DNA of 64,000 nucleotides from Fusarium oxysporum f. sp. lycopersici 4287. Taxonomy: Eukaryota; Ascomycota; Sordariomycetes; Hypocreales; Nectriaceae. The DNA is taken from positions 2,480,029 through 2,544,028 of the forward strand of contig NC_030988.1 of the NCBI RefSeq assembly GCF_000149955.1, in the 5' to 3' direction. The notes beneath the pieces were generated by a model. It saw only the letters and a program-made list of their open reading frames with translations, was not told the DNA's origin and made no database searches. This document shows, in pieces, positions 52,501-60,404 of the stretch (position 1 is its first letter; every line of letters starts with the position of its first letter). The position numbers were made by a program, and so were the translations under genes.

Positions 52501-53344
52501 CAAGTGCACCGATAAGCGTTGGTGCAGTTCGATCGGGAAGATAATAGTCCCAGATATAGCCAGAGTAACGGTCGGTGACCAGCATAGCTGAAGTGTAGCC
52601 TGGATCCCCACTCATGTCGTGGAAATCAATAGCGAGTCGGATCCCAGCCTTCTCGGGTGGAACTCGTCTTTGTCGACGGACTTGGCGCTTCACCTTCGCC
52701 ATTCCACAAGCATCACACTCAGCCGTGGAGATCCCTCTGATCTTCACCCCCCGACATTGGCCCACGAGGTGCTTGAGTGCTTCAGGCCCTGGGTGTCCAA
52801 GTCGAAGGTGCCAAAAGGTTTCGTCTCCACTGCGAGGAGGGCGTTTAGTCCACGAATCATACTGTTTCCGTTTGGCTAGGAATGCCGCTGCCGTTGTTGA
52901 TTTGTCGATATACTCCAGTACGTACTGGTCGAAATGATCCGTCAATGTGCAGAGGATTGAATCATCTTTCCTGCGGATTTGGTTGTTATTCCCTTTGGTA
53001 TCCCAGTAGTAGCCCCTTTTCCGCAACTGGCGGTATGACACAATATTGCATGCAAAGTTTACGCAATGAGCTACATCTCGCAATCTGAGAAGAGAGGGTC
53101 CTTGAGGTCCTTGAACGCGAATATCCACGTTCCCGTACCCGTGAATGGCCACTGGTGACTCCCCTGCGTAGACGAAGTCTCCAGACGGTGCCGGTCGGTA
53201 GTTGAGGAACCTGCACACTTCATTGAAGATATGGATTGTCGATCCAGAGTCAAGGATGGCAGAATGTCTGAGAGGGTAGGGGGCACAGTTGAAGGCTGCG
53301 ATAAAGTTATGCGTCACTAGGTAGGTTGCCTTGACGTGTGCCAT
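49517..53344 (-). CDS. Copia pol: protease-integrase-RT-RNase H
   Basis: 1275 codons without a stop. Domains in order: aspartic protease (AILDSGSTIH), GAG-pre-integrase with zinc-binding HLRLGHPG and CDAC, integrase core (D in AIDFHD, D in VIECDNE, E in GGAERSGG), RT (ARLVVRG, QYDVVNAFVNAEL, active site YVDD) and RNase H (YSDASFAD, TEAELLAL, CDNAQTIRL, KLRHVDIHNHWLRQ). All expected catalytic residues are visible. It is in the same frame as the gag C-terminus, separated only by a UGA (53357-53359). Pol could be made by readthrough of that UGA, or the stop is a CGA-to-TGA mutation. Confidence 0.95.
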   Translation of the reverse strand: MAHVKATYLVTHNFIAAFNCAPYPLRHSAILDSGSTIHIFNEVCRFLNYRPAPSGDFVYAGESPVAIHGYGNVDIRVQGPQGPSLLRLRDVAHCVNFACNIVSYRQLRKRGYYWDTKGNNNQIRRKDDSILCTLTDHFDQYVLEYIDKSTTAAAFLAKRKQYDSWTKRPPRSGDETFWHLRLGHPGPEALKHLVGQCRGVKIRGISTAECDACGMAKVKRQVRRQRRVPPEKAGIRLAIDFHDMSGDPGYTSAMLVTDRYSGYIWDYYLPDRTAPTLIGALEHLLRTLERQLQCRPEVIECDNEIPDSHQVSDFLSIKNGMRLEPSAPYAQSQNGGAERSGGVIKEKARAMRAGAKLPSFLWVEIWRAAVYLYNRTPKYIYNWKTPYERFYTYFAFRDGVVVTERKPDQTHLRVYGCKAFAMTTDALKKKNRRQRLNPRGWIGYLVGYNSTNIYRVWNPLTNKVISTRDVIFNEKETFSGDVQHLKDDLKELNEEELIQHLTDAEVPQGSSINLDASTQEEDEELSALPEGLAFEREAASYPHRGFERDLTITQGETGRTLVVGDRNREEPDGTDHPYTTARFTPYLTPETCPLRPAALLVATIREPPVRKEGENPPQLRAAKMVHVPPSAGTSPGRDGANGAPRVISTPSSYWEAAFNAGRLASVKGTWNGKVVSKRKLEKQASSASCHPDSGEPQFTGSRGESTKLMDSPNRKTQSAKLTDLGDGQRRIHRRDMPILPKRHKDLKNHPLGDLFREAEKTHLESHKEMRSWREVQREEAAGKELLDCMWVYVYKFDKHGWFTKCKARLVVRGDQQAKSTHEDTYASTLAGRSFRTLMAIAARFDLELLQYDVVNAFVNAELKQDVYMRMPGGYRKPGLILKLQKALYGLRQSPLLWQKELTTTLTNIGFKSVPHEPCCLSKGGILIFFYVDDLIVAYEKTNQRSVEWTIGKLREKYQLSGGDMLQWFLGIEIIRDRNQRLIWLSQSSFVDKITSHFRIQGGKPSLTPMTTKELLPNEERASTASIQQYQRKTGSVLYLAVITRPDIAFAVSRLCRFNMNPSDDHHEALDHLFRYLQNTRALALQLGGTDTFDVYSDASFADNTIDRKSSQAYVMKLFGGTIGWRANKQDTVTTSTTEAELLALAQAAKESMFISRLITELGVTLDNRSIIIQCDNAQTIRLINSDVALLQTKLRHVDIHNHWLRQEALANRISVRHSPTTEMIADGLTKALPAQQFQKFVMQVGLVDINDKIQERRFKELTAEDFVRAEEQLDG

Positions 53345-53356
53345 ACCCCGCCCAAG

Positions 53357-54608
53357 TCACTCGTCCTGAGTGGTTCTGTCTCTACTTTTGGACAATCGTT
53401 TGACTTCCTCCACCAAACCAGTATCGTTCTTGAGACGGTCATTTATTAATCGTTGTATCGCTTGGTTGGGCTCCCATCCTTCGGCTTTCTGGGCTGGGAA
53501 TAAGTACCAGCAGCCTTTCCAGTCATGGAAACCTAAACATCCTCGACAAGTAGGGCCATCCGGGTTCGGATTGACGGTCGTCTCTGCTCGTTTTCGTTTT
53601 GTTGATACTCCTCTTCCGCCGCCTCGTGCTCTACGCCCACGGCCTTGGCCTCGCGTATCTCGATGTGCATAGGATGTTTCGTCCGTCGCCCAATCTGAGG
53701 CGTCTCCTTGGACTTCAATAGTGTCATTATCGCGGTCTGTGATTGCAGGTCTGTCGTTCCTGGATGCAGCGCCGTATGTGGCTGCGAATGCGCCTCTCTT
53801 GATTCCTGACGGCCTTCCGCTAGCGTTGGCCATTTTGGCTTCGTATCGAATGTCGGCAGCGACCTCTCGATAGTTGAGGGAATTATTTCTCCAGGGGAGC
53901 GAGGAGGGTGGTATGTAGGGAACGGTGCAGTAAGAGACTCAGGACGGTCAGTGTAAATAGTCACGTTCCTGCCTTCCTCAGAGGCAAACTCAGCATCAGT
54001 AGCCACCGTCTGAATGAAAACAGTTCCGGGCTGGCCTGGTGTTTGTGGGGGTGCGTAACTGGTTGTGGGAGTCTTGACGCCTGGGCTGTATGTACGGCTT
54101 TGTGGTACTTGTCGCGCGCTTCGGGTCGAAGGCGTTCGTTGTATACCACTCCAGATCTTCGTAGCTCCTGATACCACTTGTCTAATCGGTCTCCCGTGAC
54201 GCAGGATGTTTTCTGATACGTGGCCGAGACCGTCTTGAGGACAAACTCGACCAGCTTCTGCTCCTGTTTCTTCGTCTCTCTATACGCCGTTTCTTTCAGA
54301 GAGTAGATCCTGATATCATGCTCGTATTCCGCTCTTCCTTCAGACGTCAACTCTCCGATTCGCCGGGGCGGTACGTAATCTGAGCCGGGCGTCATTGTGC
54401 CACTATCGGGATCGTCCGGATCTGCTTGTCTGGGGTAGTCTCGGATTTCTGGAAGTTCTGGTCGCTGAGGCCATCGGATGCGATCGGTCGGATCAATATA
54501 CTGCCACAGGTCGTAGGCGTGCGCCAGTTTCTTGAATTCGTTGGACCAGGAGTCCCAATCCTCCGGAGACGCGTAGCTAATGATCCTCTCGGCGTGTTTG
54601 GCCGACAT
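53357..54608 (-). pseudogene. Copia gag, two frameshifts
   Basis: Starts at ATG 54608 (MSAKHAERIISYASPEDW), a typical Copia gag N-terminus. Homology-like reading moves frame near 54040 and again near 53830, ending with basic RGRRARGGGRG and the zinc knuckle CRGCLGFHDWKGC (CX2CX3HX4C). The switches could be true lesions or sequencing indels; with nearly identical LTRs, errors or very recent damage are both possible. Confidence 0.8.
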
Positions 54609-54680
54609 GGTGATAGAATGAACCGAAGGTCGTATGCATTTGGGTGCGCGGGTCGCTGAGATGCAATTGAGACTCTTAAT

Positions 54681-54830
54681 TGTCAGACATTACGTGTATT
54701 CGGTTCATTGATGTGAATTGGTGTATTCATGTTGTGTTCTGTTGAAATCTACCCCTTGGAGGTTTTACCATTTCGGCTGTAATCTTAAAGTATCCCTGCT
54801 TGCACGTGAGACCCCAGCACCTGTTCAACA
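54681..54830 (-). repeat. Copia 5' LTR
   Basis: 150 bp; would carry the promoter and direct minus-strand transcription of gag-pol. Confidence 0.95.
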
Positions 54831-54867
54831 GTTACGGGCTAGAAGCGCCGTAATTCACTTTCTCATG

Positions 54868-54897
54868 AAAATTGGCTTGAACTTGAATTGACCGCCG
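54868..54897. repeat. hAT MITE end fragment
   Basis: GGCTTGAACTTGAATTGACC followed by GCCGCACTGG resembles the right end of the MITE at 17810-17968 (ACTTGAACTTGAATTGACTG, CAGCGCTG). Only one end is present. Confidence 0.55.
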
Positions 54898-55217
54898 CAC
54901 TGGGTGCATCACACCACCGGCACGAGAACACAGAGGTACCATGTTGCCGGGACTTTGAGTTCCCTACCGTTACATAATGGTCTGGACCCGATATTAACGG
55001 ATCGAATTTTTAACCTTACAATCGAGCACATCACGACAGATAGCATCGCGGATCGACTCAGATAACTAACGACAACGATTTCGACGACCTCCTTAGCTGC
55101 CATTTAACAAAAATTGTTATAGAGACCCGGTCTGTATTCCGTACCAACTTCACTCGCTTAGTGTCAGACAATTGGCTCTACAGGGATCTGAGATGGCATC
55201 AGGAAATTAATGAGGAT
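54898..55217. other. Intergenic between Copia and MITE
   Basis: A 64-codon minus frame (54909-55103) has no domain. Nothing supportable. Confidence 0.5.
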
Positions 55218-55219
55218 TA

Positions 55220-55660
55220 ACGTGTATGATAAGCGAGTGGGCCAGACAAGCGAGTGAGCCACTATACTGTATAGTATAAAAAACAGCCTACCCTATAGAG
55301 TTCTAACTCATAAATAAAATAGCTAAAAATCTTAAAAGAATATTTTTATACTTAGTATAGTTAATTATATGAATTGATATTTTTAACAGATTTTTATCTA
55401 TTTTATTTTCTATATAAAACCTTAAAATACAGTGTATTTCACAGTGTAAATAGACTTTACTAGATAACTTTATAAAGAAAATAGTTATAATTTGTATAAA
55501 AGTAATATATAAAGATATAGTAGTTAAATATATTATATTATTTTTTTTTAGCTATTTTAAAGTTAAATTGACCTTTTAAGAAAAGTTTAAAAAAGGGCTT
55601 TTAAGGTGAGAAATGTAGTGGCTCACTCGCTTGTCTGGCTCACTCGCTTATCATATACGT
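55220..55660. mobile_element. pogo/Fot-type MITE, 441 bp
   Basis: Long terminal inverted repeats of about 45 bp beginning ACGTGTATGATAAGCGAGTG (left) and ACGTATATGATAAGCGAGTG (right, reverse complement), then ...CCAGACAAGCGAGTGAGCC, flanked by a TA duplication (55218-55219, 55661-55662). The interior is AT-rich and non-coding. The ends match the autonomous element at 24834-26956 apart from GTC/GAG differences, so that family could have mobilised it. Confidence 0.88.
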
Positions 55661-55662
55661 TA

Positions 55663-56082
55663 TCTGAGGAACAAAATCTTAATGACAGGATGCACTGAGT
55701 CGTGCAGCTCTTTATACACAATTGAAAGCGTTGCCTGTTCTAGGCAGTAGCAGCTGCCACCCCGAGGTCATGGCCCGCAGCCATCACCGGCCCCGCACAT
55801 GGCAGCGACCGTTTATTGACCAGCAGAAACCTCTCATCTCTATTCTCTATTCTCTCCTTCATTTTTCCCTATCATTTATCCTCCCCGTCTCCATTTCCTC
55901 TCTAGGGCCTTCCCTTGGCTAACCAAATCCTACCTTACAACCTGATGCGGAATAATGACGTGCGGTAAAATCATTTTCAGTAGCCTCCAAAAGCCAATCC
56001 TTTCATACAGCGATACAATTCGCAATCCCATTCATACAATTATTCCCCCAGATCTCAACACTCTCGCCCACAAGCCCACAGT
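55663..56082 (+). promoter_or_regulatory. 5' region of the CDK gene with pyrimidine tract
   Basis: A CT-rich stretch at about 55838-55915 (repeated CTCTATT, then TTTTTCCCT and CCTCCCCGTC) and a second CT/CA-rich stretch up to the ATG resemble fungal core promoters of constitutive genes. No specific factor site is claimed. Confidence 0.45.
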
Positions 56083-57179
56083 ATGGATAATTACCAGAAG
56101 TTAGAGAAGATTGGCCAAGGTACGTCTGACCCTAGCGCTGGGGCCTTGGCCACCATTTATGCAGCCATCGTATTTTCTAATATATTCCTATTTAATTGCC
56201 GGACTAACTAAACCTACCAGGTGCTTGCGGTGCTATTTTCAAGGCTCGTGACCTTGCAAATGAGGGACGAATTGTCGCATTGAAAAAAATACATCTTGAA
56301 GCCGAGGGCGAGGGCGTACCGAGCACTTCCATCCGGGAGATTTCTCTCCTCAAGGAACTGCAGCACCCTAACATCTTGCGTCTTCTCAACATCGTTCACG
56401 CTGATTACCACAATCTTTACCTCGTTTTCGAATTACTTGATATCGACCTGAAAAGGTACATGGAGACCTTACCGGCCAGTGACGGTGGACGAGGCAAGGT
56501 GCTTCCGGAGGGATCATTGGCATACCTCATGCAACTAGGCATGGATGACATGGTGGTTAGAAAATTCATGTACCAACTTTGTGCTGGCGTCAAATACTGT
56601 CACTCCCACCGTATCTTGCACCGAGATCTGAAGCCCGCTAATCTCCTCATCGACAAGGAAGGAAATCTCAAGTTAGCCGATTTTGGGCTGGCACGAGCGT
56701 TTGGTGTGCCTCTGCGCCCATACACTCATGATGTCGTGACGCTCTGGTACCGAGCACCTGAACTTCTACTGGACGGAAAACAATACTCGACGGGTGTTGA
56801 TATGTGGTCTGTCGGCTGTATCTTTGCAGAGATGTGCGTTCGAAAGCCGCTGTTTCCTGGTGACTCTGAGATTGATGAGATCTTTAAAATCTTCCGGTAA
56901 GTTTATAATCCTCGCATATGCTGTGAGTGAGAAGTCTGACTTTGATGCCCTAGCACATTGGGCACTCCTACGGAAGACGTTTGGCCTGGAGTTACCTCGT
57001 ACCGCGATTTCAAGTCCTCGTTTCCTAAGTGGCAACGTAACTACGATCAGGCCCTCTGCGATAACCTCAACAAAGCAAGCCTCGAACTTCTCGATATGAC
57101 GCTGATCTACAATCCGGCTAGACGCATTTCGGCTAAACAGGCCTGCAACCACCCTTACTTTGAAGGCTTTCTTGCGTAG
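56083..57179 (+). CDS. CDK1/Cdc28 paralogue with altered inhibitory sites
   Basis: Three exons: 56083-56119, 56221-56896 and 56954-57179; introns of 101 and 57 bases with GT-AG ends and CTAAC/GCCCTAG signals; 312 residues. Complete kinase: glycine loop G11-x-G13-x-x-G16, K34, the cyclin-binding helix as PSTSIRE (46-52), HRDLKPAN with D148, DFG at 166-168, T-loop T181 in YTHDVVTLW and [11 protein letters not shown]. The fungal SDGGRGK insertion is present. In canonical CDK1 residues 14 and 15 are Thr and Tyr, phosphorylated by Wee1/Myt1-type kinases to hold the enzyme inactive; here they are Ala14 and Cys15. PSTAIRE is PSTSIRE and KPQN is KPAN. It thus looks catalytically competent but insensitive to that brake. 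Clean splicing and frame indicate purifying selection or recent origin. It is probably a second copy beside a core-genome CDK1. Confidence 0.9.
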
Positions 57180-58744
57180 TCAGGCCACCTGAAAATTTAC
57201 TACAAGTAGGGGAACTGTCACATATTACCACTAGGTTCATGCGACTGGATATGAAACGTGGACCATACTTTGGGGTTGTGAATCTGATTCCACATACTTC
57301 TCGCCTGATTCTATTCTATGCAACTCTCGCTTGACTCTACTGTGTTCACGGGCGACGAGCGAGTTGATCGAAAGAGGAAGAGGCCGTCTTCTAAGAAGTC
57401 AGAGGCCAAGCCGATACAGCGCTTTTTTTTGGTGACGAAGCTGTGAAGGTAATAAAATCTCCGACAGTTGCTGCCGCTTATAACGACGAAATGAACCATG
57501 TTGATCGAGGTGGCCAGTTGAGGTCATATTATGCCTATGATCATCCCCTCCGCCGCGGCCCTCGGCAGGCACTTTGTTGGACCTTCTTCTTGATGTGGCC
57601 CTTTTCAATAGCTATATTGCTTAACTACACAGGCCCCAGCCAAACGGGAAGGGGTATATGATTCATAGGAAGAGGCGAGAGTGCATTTACAACGCCTGAT
57701 TCAACATATATCAAGAAAGTCAGTCAAGGAAGAGGCATCGCGGGGGGGGCGAATCCGACCCTAAAATATAGCAAAAAGAGCCCCTTGTCTGCCGGCACAT
57801 GAGGTTGGACTACTTTGCATGTCAGGGCCTTCGACAAGGCCAAGTGAGGTCAAAAAGCCAAAAAGAGGGCCCCTTGGGGAGAGTGACGGCAATGGAAGAA
57901 GGGGACAGACTGATTATTGGTGTAGCGTGTGCTTGGTTCCTCTTTGTAACTACGGGAATTGCTAGTACTCCTATCATAAATAGAAATTAGGTAGGCAGTA
58001 AAGTACCTCTCGTTTGAGGCATTTTAATTCGACCGACCCCGCTGTCAGTACGAGAATTGAGGCTTTGATGATGGTACGTCAACGTCACCCTTTCTAACTT
58101 CTTGTGGCATCTCACATGTCTGGCTGGAGTATATGTTAGGAAACTTCAATTACTATTGGACAATACTGACTGCAATGACGTATTCATAATTTGAGCCGCC
58201 TGCGGTGTGGTGATTTCACATGTTACTTTTGAGACAATTTCCTTGTCGTATCATGATTTTGAAAACTATGATGGTACAATTTAGGTCCTCTGAGGCATAG
58301 GAAGAGCGATATGCTCGGAATCATTGGTTTTTCTCACATGTGACTCCCCGCACTGGCAGCAGTGTCACCATATCTTCGATGACCCATGAACCCACGGCCA
58401 TATTCGTCATAAACAAAAGTCAACATTGAATCACCAATCACACCTTCAACATGTAACACAAATCCCTCCTCCCCCATCATAACCAAATCAAATAAACCTC
58501 CACCTGCCAGGATGCTTTTATCTACGCCAGCCTCTTGCTGTGTTGTCCAGCGGAAATCACGCATTGTAATCGTTCGCCTCATATATCATACCACACGTAA
58601 GATACAGCTCTTCGACATCTATTTCTCCCAAATTACATACGAAAAGGACGCCCCAAGCGCGGGCTCTCAACCAGTATCCAATCATTTTCCTGCTGTTTCT
58701 GCTTGCATTCCGTCGACACCTGACCCCCGCTCGTATGCAGACAC
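57180..58744. other. Region between CDK and PP1-subunit genes
   Basis: Contains the CDK 3' flank and the 5' region of the next gene. Two overlapping minus-strand frames (58334-58582 and 58557-58805) are under 85 codons each and have no domain; I leave them uncalled. No repeat recognised. Confidence 0.5.
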
Positions 58745-59785
58745 ATGGAGGCAAGATCAGAAGCCATAAGTGCCCCGGCAATGCCACTACGATCGCGTAG
58801 TCCAACCCAACAATATCGTGGTGTGACGTCCATTTGTTCGATCACTCCAAGAGATTCAACTTTACATAACTCCAATGATAATAGTATCTTCCAATCATTT
58901 GGCAAGGATTTCAAGACTTCCAAAGGCTTGCAAGAATGCGCCAGGCGGATTTTGCGATTGAATACCCTGCCATCACAAGCCACTTCGAAAAAGAAGCCCC
59001 AGGGCGACCCTCAACATGGGCATCCCAATTGTACTGCAAACGGAAGGGTCACAATGAATCAACAACACACTGGAGGACTGAACTGCGCTTCCTCTGCGAC
59101 AACGCCCAGTTACACGGCGATTGTTACAACCGATGGAGGTCACGTCCAAAGAGGGGGAGAAAGGATGCAGCAACAGTCACGTCCGGCTCTGCATGTATTC
59201 GGTCATCGTCGTAGTGCCGAAAAGCAGCCTTCGTTCAAGACTGTTCATTTTGGCCCAGATTTGGAGCATGTACGCTACTTTTCGAGCGCCGACAAACCAC
59301 TGACAATCGACACAAGTTCATCATTTGTGAGCAAGGATCCACTCTTGGATGAAAGGATAACCAACCAGCAAGTAGCCTCGTCGCCTCAATGGGAAATCTT
59401 TACACCTAACTTCCCCGATGAGGATTCGACGCGAAAGTCGATGGATGTCAGAGTCCAAAGACTCTATTTCTCTAGTCGTCGCATGGCTCTCTATGTCCTT
59501 ATCGTGGTAGCCAACTTGGCCTTTGAAAAATCTATCATTTGCCGTTTTACGCGAGATTATTGGAAAACGGTCTCCGAAGCCCCAGCGCAGTATTATCGTG
59601 CTCCAATCTCTAGGAATGGGAAAAATTACTATAAATTTGTTGTTGGCATTAGGCTCTTTGATGCGGATGAGCTTGACTCGAGCCCTTTGTTCTTTTGTGT
59701 GCGATATATCGTCAATGGTCAGGAATATTGGGATGATAACTCAGGAGTCAACTTCGAGGTTGATTTCAGAAGAAAGCTTCACTAG
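58745..59785 (+). CDS. Protein phosphatase 1 regulatory subunit with CBM21 domain
   Basis: 346 codons. An RVxF-type PP1-docking motif KTVHF (165-169) is followed by the family's usual LEHVRYF spacing, then a CBM21 glycogen/starch-binding domain from about 232 to 342: VANLAFEKSIICRFTRDYWKT, then FFCVRYIVNGQEYWDDNSGVNFEVDF. By family (yeast Gac1/Pig1/Pig2-like) it should target PP1 to glycogen or other substrates. It is short: fungal relatives usually continue for several hundred residues after CBM21, whereas this one stops directly after the domain. Introns are not needed. It may be a truncated paralogue of a core gene, like the CDK upstream. Confidence 0.85.
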   Translation: MEARSEAISAPAMPLRSRSPTQQYRGVTSICSITPRDSTLHNSNDNSIFQSFGKDFKTSKGLQECARRILRLNTLPSQATSKKKPQGDPQHGHPNCTANGRVTMNQQHTGGLNCASSATTPSYTAIVTTDGGHVQRGGERMQQQSRPALHVFGHRRSAEKQPSFKTVHFGPDLEHVRYFSSADKPLTIDTSSSFVSKDPLLDERITNQQVASSPQWEIFTPNFPDEDSTRKSMDVRVQRLYFSSRRMALYVLIVVANLAFEKSIICRFTRDYWKTVSEAPAQYYRAPISRNGKNYYKFVVGIRLFDADELDSSPLFFCVRYIVNGQEYWDDNSGVNFEVDFRRKLH

Positions 59786-59841
59786 AAACGAATATCATTT
59801 TAAGTATAAACAAAGCACCAGAGCGTACGCCATGTCCCGCA

Positions 59842-60020
59842 GTGGATTCCATCAGGGACCCTAACGAGCTTTTTCCAGGGGTCCGAAGTCACGCTCGAGG
59901 CACTCCTTATGTCAGATCATTATCATATGTCGCCGAGTCCACTGTGAGTAACAAGATATCATGGCTGATGGTGCTAATTTTTGATACAGCTATCAACACT
60001 CCTTGCCAGACGGATATGCT
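59842..60020 (+). other. Short stretch between PP1-subunit gene and recombinase remnant
   Basis: A 62-codon plus frame lies here without a recognisable domain; it may be the decayed upstream part of the recombinase-family remnant. Confidence 0.35.
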
Positions 60021-60404
60021 GGGTTACTAAACAATATTACCACTGCCTACTGTATTATCTGGGGTTTTGCTAGTTTGATATCAGCATTGTGGAGCCATGA
60101 GCTTTGGAAACAGGCTAATGCTTTGACCGAGGGGTTTTGGTAATCTATCAAGTCACCCGATGGAGTCGACGTTAAAACTGACTTTGGTGAAGAGAGAGCT
60201 AATTAAGGGGAACACTGTGAGCACAACACCTTGAGCGATTGAGAGCATTGTCATGATGAAGTCTGGCGATTCTGAAGCCGGTGATATGGATGAAGAAGAA
60301 AAAGAAGACGAAGAGGACGAAAGGTTTAAGCATGACGAAAATGAGGGCCAGAATGGGGAGGGTAGCGCAATGGGAGAATCGGACGAAGAAACACCACCAC
60401 TGAT
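60021..60404 (+). pseudogene. OrsD/recombinase-family remnant, N-terminal region
   Basis: The plus strand reads ASLISALWSHELWKQ then LTEGFW-stop-SIKS, matching IRLISALWNHEIWKQ...VEGFWTLIKSS of the 29469-34155 gene, followed by an acidic Asp/Glu-rich segment (DMDEEEKEDEEDE) in another frame, as in that gene. It is cut at 60404 by the hAT-2 end. At least one stop and one frameshift. Confidence 0.7.

Larger units (their letters stand above)
49279..54830 (-). mobile_element. Ty1/Copia LTR retrotransposon, 5552 bp
   Basis: Two 150-bp LTRs (49279-49428 and 54681-54830) differ at one base. On the minus strand they start TGTTGAACAGG and end TGACA. A G-rich polypurine tract (GGGGGGGTG) precedes the 3' LTR. 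Order gag, protease, integrase, RT, RNase H is the Copia order. No 5-bp target duplication is present (ATATC left, GTTAC right), which suggests recombination with another copy or a rearrangement after insertion. Confidence 0.95.

Noticed and set aside
59523..59864. 113-codon plus-strand frame
   Set aside because: Out-of-frame shadow of the CBM21 domain.
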